A stretch of 64,000 bases of DNA from CATOSK01 sp034423195 (lineage in GTDB: Bacteria > Chloroflexota > Dehalococcoidia > Lucifugimonadales > UBA3495), in assembly GCA_034423195.1 (NCBI GenBank), contig DAOUIZ010000059.1:1-64000 (forward strand), read 5' to 3'. The notes beneath the pieces were generated by a model, which ran no database searches, was not told the DNA's origin, and worked only from the letters and a program-made list of their open reading frames with translations. Made by a program: the position numbers and the translations under genes. This document shows, one piece after another, positions 51,472 through 58,992 of this stretch (within the stretch, counting starts at the first letter, position 1; every line of letters starts with the position of its first letter).

Positions 51472-52422
51472 CTATCCGGTGGAGTCGTTGGGTCCGCCGG
51501 CCGCTTCCACGGGCTCCGACGGCGGCGGGTATTGAAGGCCGGCGTCGGTGGCCAGAGCCAGCTCCATGGCGGCAATTGCCACGTCGATCTGGTCGTCATC
51601 GGGCTGCCGGGTGGTCAGACGCTGCAGCAGCAGTCCCGGTGCGGCCAGGGCCCGGGCGATGAACCAGGACTGGTGGACCCCGCTGAACCGGATCATTTCA
51701 TAGCTGACGGCGGCGATGACCGGCAGCAGCACGATGCGGGAGAGGATGCGCCACTCGATGTCGGGCCTTCCCAGGAAGGCGAACACCACCACCGAAACCA
51801 GGACGACGGTGAGCAGGAACGCGGTGCCGCAGCGGGGGTGGGGAGTGGGGAACCGCCGCACGTTGGGGACGGTCAACGGCAGCCCGGCCTCGTGGGCGTG
51901 AACGGTCATGTGCTCCGCGCCGTGGTAGGCGTAGACCCGCCGGATGTCCTTCATCAACCCGATGCCCCAGATGTAGCCGACCACTATGGCCAGCCGGAGC
52001 AGTCCCTCGATGGTGTTGCTCAGAAGGTCGGAGGTGATGAAGGGGTCGATGAGCCAGACAACCAGCAGCGGGAGAACGAAGAAGATGCCGATTCCGATGA
52101 CCAGGGAAACCGCCAGGGTGACTCCCATTGCCCAGCCGGAAAGTTCCTCCGGTTCATCTTCGTCCTGGCCCAACTGGGACAGGTTCGCCGACTGGTGCAA
52201 GGCCTTCATGCCGAGGGTCAGGGTTTCGGCCAGGACGGCAACGCCCCGCAGGAACCATATCCGCCGCAGGGGGCCGGTGAGGAAGGAGTTGAGGGGGCCG
52301 TGGGAGTGGGCAATGCTGCCGTCCCTCTGGCGCACCGCCAGGCTGTAGCAGGTGCGGCCCCGGATCATCACGCCTTCGATGACAGCCTGTCCGCCGTAGA
52401 TGAAGTTGTTCTCTCGCGCCAA
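51472..52422 (-). CDS. DUF1385 (YqhQ-like) membrane protein
   Basis: The 316-residue protein begins YGGQAVIEGVMIRGRTCYSLAVRQ, the DUF1385 hallmark. Several membrane helices follow (MGVTLAVSLVIGIGIFFVLPLLVVWLI, LLRLAIVVGYIWGIGLM, AFLLTVVLVSVVVFAFLG). VYAYHGAEHMTVHAHEAGLPLT, HPRCGTAFLL and SYEMIRFSG are the other family signatures. The function is not established. It is commonly found beside ribosomal protein genes such as rpmE, as here, and prfA/prmC in Gram-positives and Chloroflexi (recalled). Confidence 0.92.
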   Translation of the reverse strand: MARENNFIYGGQAVIEGVMIRGRTCYSLAVRQRDGSIAHSHGPLNSFLTGPLRRIWFLRGVAVLAETLTLGMKALHQSANLSQLGQDEDEPEELSGWAMGVTLAVSLVIGIGIFFVLPLLVVWLIDPFITSDLLSNTIEGLLRLAIVVGYIWGIGLMKDIRRVYAYHGAEHMTVHAHEAGLPLTVPNVRRFPTPHPRCGTAFLLTVVLVSVVVFAFLGRPDIEWRILSRIVLLPVIAAVSYEMIRFSGVHQSWFIARALAAPGLLLQRLTTRQPDDDQIDVAIAAMELALATDAGLQYPPPSEPVEAAGGPNDSTG

Positions 52423-52543
52423 GGAGACCTCGGTCAGGGTTGGGCCGGCGGATTGCGGGCGCCGGGCTAGTATTCGGAAAGGCCGCCACGAAAAAGAGGG
52501 CTGGGAGCCAGCCCTCGGTGATTCTGAAAGGACGGCAAAATGG

Positions 52544-52744
52544 TCAGGACAGGTTGTACCGGCGGCGCATGCGCTCGATGCGGCCCTGGCTGTCCACGAT
52601 GCGCTGCTCGCCGGTGTAGAAGGGGTGGCACTTGCTGCAAACTTCCACGCGGAGGGCGGGCTTGGTGGCCCCGGTCTCGAACACGTTACCGCAGGAACAG
52701 GTCACTGTCGCGGTGTAGAACTGGGGGTGAATTTCTGCCTTCAT
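52544..52744 (-). CDS. rpmE: 50S ribosomal protein L31
   Basis: The 66-residue protein begins MKAEIHPQFYTATVTCSCGNVFETG, with the zinc-binding Cys (CSCG, then VEVCSKCHPFYTGEQ) and the C-terminal RIERMRRRYN. It is the zinc-containing form. It lies 39 nt downstream of rpmA, in a rplU-rpmA-rpmE cluster. Confidence 0.98.
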   Translation of the reverse strand: MKAEIHPQFYTATVTCSCGNVFETGATKPALRVEVCSKCHPFYTGEQRIVDSQGRIERMRRRYNLS

Positions 52745-52783
52745 GGGATGATTCCTGCCTGTTGGATAGAAGTTAGGAACGGG

Positions 52784-53038
52784 TTAGACGGGGTAGACGC
52801 TGACCCGCCGCTTGCCCTTGCGGGCCCATTCGTACTTGACCTCGCCGTCGATGGTGGCGAAGAGGGTGTAGTCCCGTCCCAACCCGACGTTGGTGCCGGG
52901 AGCTATCCTGGTGCCGCGCTGGCGGACGATGATGGAGCCGGAAGTGACCTTCTGCCCGCCGTAGCGCTTGACGCCCAGACGCTTGGCGTTGCTGTCGCGG
53001 CCGTTGTTGGAGCTGCCGCCGGCTTTCTTATGGGCCAT
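52784..53038 (-). CDS. rpmA: 50S ribosomal protein L27
   Basis: The 84-residue protein has MAHKKAGGSSNNGRDSNAKRLGVKRYGGQKV and IIVRQRGTRIAPGTNVGLGRDYTLFA, unambiguous L27. It has the ordinary N-terminus (MAHKKAGG), not the Firmicutes-type cleaved extension. It starts 4 nt after rplU. Confidence 0.98.
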   Translation of the reverse strand: MAHKKAGGSSNNGRDSNAKRLGVKRYGGQKVTSGSIIVRQRGTRIAPGTNVGLGRDYTLFATIDGEVKYEWARKGKRRVSVYPV

Positions 53039-53042
53039 GAGT

Positions 53043-53363
53043 CTAACCTCCGGTCTGGATGTCCTGGATGACCAGGCGGGTGTAGTTCTGGCGATGGCCC
53101 TTCTTGCGGCGGTACCGCGTCTTGGCCTTGTACTTGAAGACGAGGATTTTCTTGTCCTTGTACTGGGACTGTACCTGGGCAACCACCCTGGCGCCGGCGA
53201 CGGTGGGAGTGCCGATGTTGACCGCTCCATCCTCCGAAACCGCCAGGACCTCGTCGAACTCTGCCGTTGCACCCTCGGCCAAGGGCAACTTCTCGACGTC
53301 CAGGACATCGCCCTGGCTCACCCGGTACTGCTTGCCCCCGGTCTTGAAAATAGCGTAGTCCAT
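53043..53363 (-). CDS. rplU: 50S ribosomal protein L21
   Basis: The 106-residue protein begins MDYAIFKTGGKQYRVSQGDVLDVEKL and ends with KTRYRRKKGHRQNYTRLVIQDI, the L21 signature. It leads the rplU-rpmA-rpmE operon. A long copy of the TTGTCTAAGG repeat ends about 12 nt upstream of its start. Confidence 0.98.
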   Translation of the reverse strand: MDYAIFKTGGKQYRVSQGDVLDVEKLPLAEGATAEFDEVLAVSEDGAVNIGTPTVAGARVVAQVQSQYKDKKILVFKYKAKTRYRRKKGHRQNYTRLVIQDIQTGG

Positions 53364-53374
53364 AAAAACCTGTG

Positions 53375-53460
53375 CTTGTTCTAAGGGTCGCGCCCTCCCC
53401 CTTTCCCTCGCTCCGCTCGCCAGGAGCAGGCTTAGCTAAGTTAGGCAACTTGTCTAAGGC
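53375..53460. repeat. TTGTCTAAGG repeat upstream of rplU
   Basis: CTTGTTCTAAGGGTCGC opens the element and AAGTTAGGCAACTTG with TCTAAGG closes it. A variable hairpin (CGCTCCGCTCGCCAGGAGC region) lies between. The sequence after it (CTCTCCGGCCTTCGCTCGGG) is also shared with the copy at 60281. A degenerate copy follows at about 53497-53555. Confidence 0.85.
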
Positions 53461-53989
53461 TCTCCGGCCTTCGCTCGGGGCAGGTTCTTGGGCGCTCTGA
53501 AAGTCGCCGCTTTCGCCCTCGATTAAGGTAACTTCTCTAAGAGGGCTGGGCGACTCTGTAAATCCTAAAGGGCGGGGGTTCCGGTGTCAAGGCGAAACCA
53601 CAGCGCCCGAGTACCTTATCATCGGGAGGTGCGACAAAGTAGGACATTTGGGGACATTTGAGCGTGAAACCAGAGTAATTTTGTCCAGTTTCGCCCTCCA
53701 AATGTCCGGTTTTTCCTCCTGTATGGCGCAGTCTGGGCCGGGTTTGTCGCGTTTTGTCGCCCTTCACCGGATGGTCAGCCGATGGTGGCCGCGAAAGAAA
53801 CATTGTGTCCCATGGATAAAAATTTATGGCGCATTTTGCTACATTTTGGTGCATTCGCGCTGGACACAGGCGGGACGGGCGCGGTGCTACTGTTCCACAC
53901 AGGTATGTTAACCGAAAGAGGGCAGACTCCGAAAGGGCCAAGTGTCAGTAAAGGCCCATTCGAGGATGGGGGCAAACCCCGGCCGTGCC
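53461..53989. other. Intergenic region, AT-richer than surroundings, no convincing gene
   Basis: About 530 nt. It has a degenerate repeat copy, words such as GGACATTTGGGGACATTTG (near 53642) that iterate a short unit, and ATTTTGCTACATTTTGG near 53834. Open frames here have no ribosome-binding site and look non-coding. Confidence 0.4.
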
Positions 53990-54259
53990 TTACCGGGCGC
54001 CGCCCCCGATTGCCGGGACGAAGTGAACCTCCCGGGCTTCCCCGCACCGCTCCATCATGCCGAGGCGGGCAACCTCCCCGTCGATGGCGACGGCGAGGTT
54101 GCTGCGGATCTGGCCGTCCTCAACGAGGCGGTCCTTGATGCCGGGATAGATCTCGTCCAGGTTGTCCACCAATTGCCGGATGTTGCGGGCTTCAACATCG
54201 ACTTGTTTAACCCCGCCGGTTACGGACAGGAGCATCGTAGGAACGTAAACGGTAGGCAT
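53990..54259 (-). CDS. MoaD/ThiS family sulfur-carrier-like protein
   Basis: The 89-residue ubiquitin-fold protein is VYVPTMLLSVTGG...NIRQLVDNLDEIYPGIKDRLVEDGQIRSNLAVAIDGEVA...EVHFVPAIGGGAR. Family members end in Gly-Gly, activated by adenylation to carry sulfur for molybdopterin, thiamin or cysteine. Here two residues (AR) follow the GGG, so processing or loss of carrier function is implied. The upstream neighbours are a cytochrome c and a molybdenum hydroxylase, which suggests a link with molybdenum cofactor. GGAGGTGA precedes the start. Confidence 0.85.
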   Translation of the reverse strand: MPTVYVPTMLLSVTGGVKQVDVEARNIRQLVDNLDEIYPGIKDRLVEDGQIRSNLAVAIDGEVARLGMMERCGEAREVHFVPAIGGGAR

Positions 54260-54287
54260 CAGTCACCTCCGGTTGAAAGGCGGCACG

Positions 54288-54746
54288 CTAGCACCATGTT
54301 GCGGGAGCGTCTGGGGAAATTATACCTTCGTCGCGCTGCAGCTCCCGCACGTAGCAAATTATGGAGTCCACTTCCTCATCCGACAGACCGGGGACCGGCA
54401 GCATATCGCCGAATTGCCAATGGTGGGAAGGCACACCGTTGCGGACAGCGTTGCGGAAGGCGAAGTCCTGGTGATGGTTGGGCTCGTACACCCGGTGTAC
54501 CAGCGGAGGCCCCTGGTTGGTTCCGGCGGCGTTGGCTCCGTGGCAAACCGCGCAGTTGGCGTTGAACGCCGTCATTCCCGGCTGGGCCTGGGGCGGCAGT
54601 CCGGGGAGGGCGGACGGAGGGCTGGCTGGCCCTAAACCAGGTGGGCCGGACCCGGTCGAGTCGGCGGGGGAACATCCTGCATAGATCAGCACCAACATGG
54701 GGGTGAGAATCACCAGGATGGGGTACCACCATGCAGATGCGGTCAT
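54288..54746 (-). CDS. Cytochrome c lipoprotein, single heme
   Basis: The 152-residue protein has an N-terminal hydrophobic segment ending LVLIYAGC, a probable lipobox, then a Gly/Pro/Ser-rich linker. The heme domain has CAVCH (CxxCH, about residue 65) and a likely Met ligand in FGDMLPVPGLSDEEVDSIICYVREL. It should be attached to the outer face of the membrane. It lies 94 nt downstream of the molybdenum hydroxylase large-subunit gene on the same strand and may take its electrons. Confidence 0.88.
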   Translation of the reverse strand: MTASAWWYPILVILTPMLVLIYAGCSPADSTGSGPPGLGPASPPSALPGLPPQAQPGMTAFNANCAVCHGANAAGTNQGPPLVHRVYEPNHHQDFAFRNAVRNGVPSHHWQFGDMLPVPGLSDEEVDSIICYVRELQRDEGIISPDAPATWC

Positions 54747-54840
54747 GGGGTGGAGGTCCTGGAAAAGGCTACCGGCCCCCGCCTTTGGAAGAGGGCCGGT
54801 TCCGTCGTTCGGTTCTGGGGTTGCCGTTGCTGCCGCGGGG

Positions 54841-57120
54841 CTAGTGGCCGTTGGCCCATTGGGCTTCGAGGATGGCCCCGGGGTTGACCGGGAGCTTGTC
54901 CATCCGTACTCCGATGGCCCGGGATACGGCGCTGGCCACCGCGGCCAGCGGGGGAACGATGGGCACCTCGCCCACGCCCCGCACCCCGTAGGGATGGCCG
55001 GGGTTGGCGACTTCCACGATGACGGTGTCGATCATGGGAAGGTCGAGGCTGGTGGGCATCCGGTAGTCCAGGAAGCTGGAGTTGGCCATGTGGCCCCGGT
55101 CGTTGAAGAAGTACTCCTCGTTCAAGGCCCAGCCGATGCCCTGCACCACGCCGCCCTGCATCTGCCCTTCGACGTAGCTGGGGTGGACGGCCTTGCCCGC
55201 GTCCTGGATGGCGGTGTAGCGGAGGACGGTGGTCTTGCCGGTGTCTGGGTCGACCTCCACGTCGGCGATGTGGACGCCGAAGGAGTTGCCCTCGCCGGCC
55301 GGGTCCAGGCTGGCGGTGCCGGTGATGGCCCCGCCGGTGGGGTAAATCTGGCGGGCCAGCTCCTTGAAGGTCATACGGAGTTCGGGGTCGGACAGGTGGG
55401 AGATGACCCCGTCCTGGTACTCCACGTTTTCCGGGTCGGTGTCCCAGATCTGGGCGGCCCGCTCAACCATCTGCTGCTTCACGTCCTCGGCGGCCTTGAT
55501 GGCGGCCCAGCCGGTGGCGAAGGTGGTGCGGCTGCCGCCGGTGACCATGGTGTATCCGACGGAGTCAGTGTCCACCACGGTGGGTTTCACGTCCTCGTAA
55601 GGGATGCCCAGGGTCTCGGCGGCCTGCTGGGCGATGGAAGCGCGGGTCCCGCCGATGTCCACCGAACCCTCGATGAGGCTGACGGTGCCGTCGGGGTTGA
55701 CGGTGATGTTGCAACTGGAGTGGAAGCCCCGGTTCATCCAGAAGCCGGCGGCGATGCCGCGGCCCCGGTTGGGTCCTTCAAGAGGAGCCTGGTAGTGCTC
55801 GTGGTTGCGGGCGGCCTCCAGACATTCGACGAGGCCGACCTTCTGGAAGACGGGCCCTTCCACCTTGCGGGTGCCCTCCTTCGAGGCGTTGCGGAGGCGG
55901 AACTCGATGGGGTCCATGTCGAGCTTCTGGCAAAGCTCGTCAATGACCGACTCGATGGCGAAAGCGGCCTGCGGAGAACCGGGAGCGCGGTAGGCGGCGG
56001 TCTTGGGCTTGTTGACCACCACGTCGTAGCCCTCGATGGTCCCGTTCTCCAAGTCGAAGGCGGCCAGCCCGCAGGTGGCTCCCGCCATCACGGGGGAGCC
56101 GGGGAAAGCGCCGGCCTCGAAGGCCAGGGTGACGTGGGCGGCGGTTATCTTCCCGTCCCGGGTTGCGCCTATCTTCGCCTTCATCCAGGTGCCGGGCGCG
56201 GGGCCGGAGCCCTCGAAGACCTCGGTGCGGCTCATCAGGAGCTTGACCGGGCGGCCGGTGATGCGGGACAGGACGGCGGCGACGGGCTCGAGGTAGAAGG
56301 TGACCTTGCCGCCGAAGCCGCCGCCGATCTCCATGGGAACAACCTTGATTTTGGAGACCGGGTGGCGCAGAACATCGGCGGTGTTGTTGCGGACGACGAA
56401 GGAACCCTGGGTGCTGCACCAGATGGTGAGCTGGCCGTCGGAGTTCCAGAAGGCGGTGGCATTATGGGGCTCGATGTATCCCTGGTGGACGGAGGCCGTC
56501 TCGAACTCCCGCTCGACAATCACATCGGCGGCGGCGAATCCCTGCTCTACGTCTCCCTTCTCGAACTTGAGATAGGCGGCGACGTTGCTGGGATCGTCGG
56601 AGGCGCTGCCCAGGTAGGTGGTGTGGAGCAGGTCGCCGTGGAGCAGGGGGGCGTCGTCCTTCATCGCCGACCGCACGTCCATCACGGGCTCCAGCTCCTC
56701 GTAGTCCACCTTGATGAGGGCCAGGGCCGCCTCGGCGGCGTGGACGGTGTCGGCAGCGACAGCGGCGACGGCGTGTCCCTTGTACAGGGCCTTGTCCGAC
56801 GCCAGGAAGTTGTCGCTGGCGAACTTGAGGCGCTGGTAGTCGCCGCCCAATTCCTCCCTGGTAAGAGAGGCGAAGGGGAGGTCCCTAGCGGTGACCACGG
56901 CACGGACACCGGGATGGGCCTCGGCGGCGGAGGTGTCGATGGAGTTGATGCGGGCGTGGGCGTAGGGGCTGCGCAGCACGCGGGCGTGCAGCAGGCCGGT
57001 CAGCTGCAGGTCTGCGCCGTACTGGGCGCGTCCGGTAACCTTGTCCACACCGTCGGGGCGCACGGGGCGCTTGCCGACTACGTTGTACTCCACCTCAGAA
57101 AGGACTACGTTGGATGCCAC
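54841..57120 (-). CDS. Molybdenum hydroxylase large (molybdopterin-binding) subunit, xanthine dehydrogenase family
   Basis: The 759-residue protein starts VGKRPVRPDGVDKVTGRAQYGADLQLTGLLHARVLRSPYAHARI, the usual N-terminal domain. Mo-pterin-binding parts include IEPHNATAFW, GGGFGGKVTFYLEP, the active-site loop KTAAYRAPGSPQAAFAIES and a C-terminal GVRGVGEVPIVPP with Glu as expected base. The AYRAPG loop is xanthine-dehydrogenase-like; the AYxCSFR loop of true form I CO dehydrogenase is absent. It should hydroxylate an aromatic heterocycle or aldehyde. FeS and FAD subunits are encoded upstream. Confidence 0.95.
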   Translation of the reverse strand: MASNVVLSEVEYNVVGKRPVRPDGVDKVTGRAQYGADLQLTGLLHARVLRSPYAHARINSIDTSAAEAHPGVRAVVTARDLPFASLTREELGGDYQRLKFASDNFLASDKALYKGHAVAAVAADTVHAAEAALALIKVDYEELEPVMDVRSAMKDDAPLLHGDLLHTTYLGSASDDPSNVAAYLKFEKGDVEQGFAAADVIVEREFETASVHQGYIEPHNATAFWNSDGQLTIWCSTQGSFVVRNNTADVLRHPVSKIKVVPMEIGGGFGGKVTFYLEPVAAVLSRITGRPVKLLMSRTEVFEGSGPAPGTWMKAKIGATRDGKITAAHVTLAFEAGAFPGSPVMAGATCGLAAFDLENGTIEGYDVVVNKPKTAAYRAPGSPQAAFAIESVIDELCQKLDMDPIEFRLRNASKEGTRKVEGPVFQKVGLVECLEAARNHEHYQAPLEGPNRGRGIAAGFWMNRGFHSSCNITVNPDGTVSLIEGSVDIGGTRASIAQQAAETLGIPYEDVKPTVVDTDSVGYTMVTGGSRTTFATGWAAIKAAEDVKQQMVERAAQIWDTDPENVEYQDGVISHLSDPELRMTFKELARQIYPTGGAITGTASLDPAGEGNSFGVHIADVEVDPDTGKTTVLRYTAIQDAGKAVHPSYVEGQMQGGVVQGIGWALNEEYFFNDRGHMANSSFLDYRMPTSLDLPMIDTVIVEVANPGHPYGVRGVGEVPIVPPLAAVASAVSRAIGVRMDKLPVNPGAILEAQWANGH

Positions 57121-57160
57121 GGCGTTGCTCCTTCCAAGAGGGTGGGTGAGAAATCAATTC

Positions 57161-57201
57161 TCACCCCCATCCTAACCTTCCCCCGTCAAGGGGGAAGGGA
57201 C
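57161..57201. repeat. CCCATCCTAACCTTCCCCC repeat
   Basis: CACCCCCATCCTAACC is followed by TTCCCCCGTCAAGGGGGAA, an inverted repeat with a GTCA-type loop, then GGGAC. Two further copies lie at 63219-63310. It is intergenic, between subunit genes of the molybdenum hydroxylase. Confidence 0.8.
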
Positions 57202-57261
57202 TGAGTTAGCACTAATTCAGGTGCGGTGTGTGGTTGAGCGAATTTATCACACACCCTCTAA

Positions 57262-57331
57262 AAAAGCCGCTTTCGCCGCCAGGCTGGGCAACACCCGCCT
57301 ACGCGGGCGCAGGCTTGTCTAAGGCGGCTGT
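57262..57331. repeat. TTGTCTAAGG repeat, variant with inserted palindrome
   Basis: GCCGCTTTCGCCGCCAGG and CTTGTCTAAGGCGGC match the tandem copies at 58771, but a small inverted repeat (CCCGCCTACGCGGG region) is inserted at the centre. It lies about 140 nt upstream of the molybdenum large-subunit start on the minus strand. Confidence 0.75.
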
Positions 57332-57361
57332 CGGGTTGATACGGCGTGATCAGACAAGGGG

Positions 57362-57838
57362 CTACGCCTTAATCCGCTCCTCGGCGTCGAGCACGGCACG
57401 GATAATCTTGTCGTAGCCGGTGCAGCGGCAGAGGTTGCCGGCCAGCCAGTGGCGGATGCGTCCCTCGTCGGCGTCGGGTTCCCGGTCCAGCAACGCCTTG
57501 GTTGCAACGATGAAACCGGGGGTGCAGATGCCGCACTGGAGGGCGGCGTTTTCCAGGAAAGCCTGCTGAACGGGGTGCAGTCCCTCGGGAGTGGCAACGC
57601 CCTCGATGGTGGTGATTTCCTTGCCCTGGGCCTCTACGCCCAGGACGAGGCAGGAGGTGACGATGCGGCCGTCAAAGACGACGGTGCAAGCGCCGCAGTT
57701 GCCGTCGTTGCAGCCTTCCTTGGAGCCGGTCATGCCGACGACGTCGCGCAGGCATTCAAGGAGGCTCTGGCGGGGCTCTGCGAGGAAGTCTACCTGGTTG
57801 CCGTTGATGGTGGTGGAAACGTGAACCAGTCCGGGCAT
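57362..57838 (-). CDS. Molybdenum hydroxylase small (2Fe-2S) subunit
   Basis: The 158-residue protein has a plant-ferredoxin-type cluster (GSKEGCNDGNCGACTVVFDG...SCLV) and a C-terminal helical domain with the second cluster (ALQCGICTPGF, GNLCRCTGY). It passes electrons from molybdopterin towards FAD. It starts 3 nt after the FAD-subunit stop, so the two are coupled. A 240-nt repeat-bearing gap separates it from the large-subunit gene, so that gene may have its own promoter. Confidence 0.96.
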   Translation of the reverse strand: MPGLVHVSTTINGNQVDFLAEPRQSLLECLRDVVGMTGSKEGCNDGNCGACTVVFDGRIVTSCLVLGVEAQGKEITTIEGVATPEGLHPVQQAFLENAALQCGICTPGFIVATKALLDREPDADEGRIRHWLAGNLCRCTGYDKIIRAVLDAEERIKA

Positions 57839-57841
57839 TGT

Positions 57842-58717
57842 TTACTCTCCCCTTGCTCGTGCAATTGCGTTGTTGAGGGTGCGGCGGGTCAGCACGCCCA
57901 CGAGGTGTACCCGCTGGCGGATGGTGCCGCGCATGTCGGTGATGGGGCGGGCGTCGGCCATGGCCTTCTCGGCGGCTTCGTCGATGGCCTCGTCGGAAAC
58001 GGCCTTGCCGGCCAGGCTGGCGGCGGCTTCCTGGCAGAACACCGGAGTGGGAGCCACGGAGGCCAGGGAGATGCGGGCGGAAACGAAGTTCTGGCCCGAC
58101 GCGTCCAGGACTACGGAGGACCCGACACCGGCAACGGCGATGTCCATTTCGTTGCGGGGGATGAACCGCAGGTAGTTGGCCCCGGAGTTGGCCTGGGGAG
58201 CGGGAATCCTGATGTTGACCAGGAGCTCGCCCGGCTCCAGCACGTTCCGGCCGGGGCCGGTGCAGAAGTCTTCGACAGCGACCTCGCGGGTCCCGTTGGG
58301 TCCGGTGATGGTGGCGACGCCGCCGAGGGCGATGACGCTGGGAATGGCGTCGGCGCTGGGAGCGGAGTTGCAGAGGTTCCCGCCGATGCTGGCCCGTCCC
58401 TGGATCTGGATGCTTCCGATGAGGGATGCGGAGTCCACCAGCCCGGGGTAGTTGGAGGCCACGTCGCTGTCCTGGTAGATGCGATAGCAGGGAGCGGCGG
58501 CGCCGATGGTGAGGCCGCTGCCCGCGCTGTAGGAAATCTCATTCAGCTCGGGGATGTTCTTGACATCCACCACGAGATCGGCGGAGCGGCGTCCGCCCCG
58601 GAGCTGGACGAGAAGATCGGTGCCGCCGGCCAGGGCCCGGGCGCGGTCACCCTTGGAGGCCATTGCCTGAACGGCCTCATCTAAAGTAGTTGGTGCAACA
58701 TAATCGATAGCTTCCAA
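57842..58717 (-). CDS. Molybdenum hydroxylase FAD-binding subunit
   Basis: The 291-residue protein is the medium subunit of the xanthine dehydrogenase/CoxM family: VAPTTLDEAVQAM, ARALAGGTDLLVQL (FAD pyrophosphate loop), IGAAAPCYRIYQD, IQGRASIGGNLCNSAPSADAIPSVIALGG (second FAD motif) and a C-terminal CoxM domain. The TTG start at 58717 is chosen for its very strong AAGGAGGTGG. Upstream frame sequence lies in the tandem repeat and is not believed coding. It is the first gene of the cluster. Confidence 0.95.
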   Translation of the reverse strand: MEAIDYVAPTTLDEAVQAMASKGDRARALAGGTDLLVQLRGGRRSADLVVDVKNIPELNEISYSAGSGLTIGAAAPCYRIYQDSDVASNYPGLVDSASLIGSIQIQGRASIGGNLCNSAPSADAIPSVIALGGVATITGPNGTREVAVEDFCTGPGRNVLEPGELLVNIRIPAPQANSGANYLRFIPRNEMDIAVAGVGSSVVLDASGQNFVSARISLASVAPTPVFCQEAAASLAGKAVSDEAIDEAAEKAMADARPITDMRGTIRQRVHLVGVLTRRTLNNAIARARGE

Positions 58718-58770
58718 GAGCCACCTCCTTCTGGGCGGAATTATAACACCGGCACTATTGACTGTCAGCA

Positions 58771-58956
58771 CTGTTCTAAGGGTCGCTGCTTTCGCCGCCA
58801 GGGTGGGCAACTTGTCTAAGGCGGCTGGGCGGCTGTTCTGAGGGTCGCCGCTTTCGCCGCCAGGGTGGGTAACTTGTCTAAGGCGGCTGGGCGGCTGTTC
58901 TAAGGGTCGCCGCTTTCGCCGCTAGGGTGGGCAACTTGTCTAAGGCGGCTGGGCGG
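58771..58956. repeat. Three tandem 62-bp copies of the TTGTCTAAGG repeat
   Basis: Units 58771-58832, 58833-58894 and 58895-58956 differ at only a few positions. Each has CTGTTCTAAGGGTCGC, GCTTTCGCCGCCAGGG, AACTTGTCTAAGG and CGGCTGGGCGG. GCCGCC/GGCGGC arms can fold. They lie between the MFS 3' end and the FAD-subunit gene, about 50 nt upstream of the latter's start. Confidence 0.9.
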
Positions 58957-58992
58957 CTCCGTTGTTAGCGGGGGCCGGAGCCTGCCGGTCCG

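Noticed and set aside
53537..53941. Minus-strand 134-codon frame between rplU and the MoaD-like gene
   Set aside because: No ribosome-binding site, lies in iterated AT-richer spacer sequence and shows no domain.
54697..57204. Very long + strand open frame (835 codons) opposite the molybdenum hydroxylase large subunit
   Set aside because: It is the antisense shadow of a gene with clear family motifs; its translation is a low-complexity Gly/Val/Asp string produced by GC-rich codons.
54841..58717. True aerobic CO dehydrogenase (CoxMSL)
   Set aside because: The large-subunit active loop reads AYRAPG, not the AYxCSFR of form I CO dehydrogenase.
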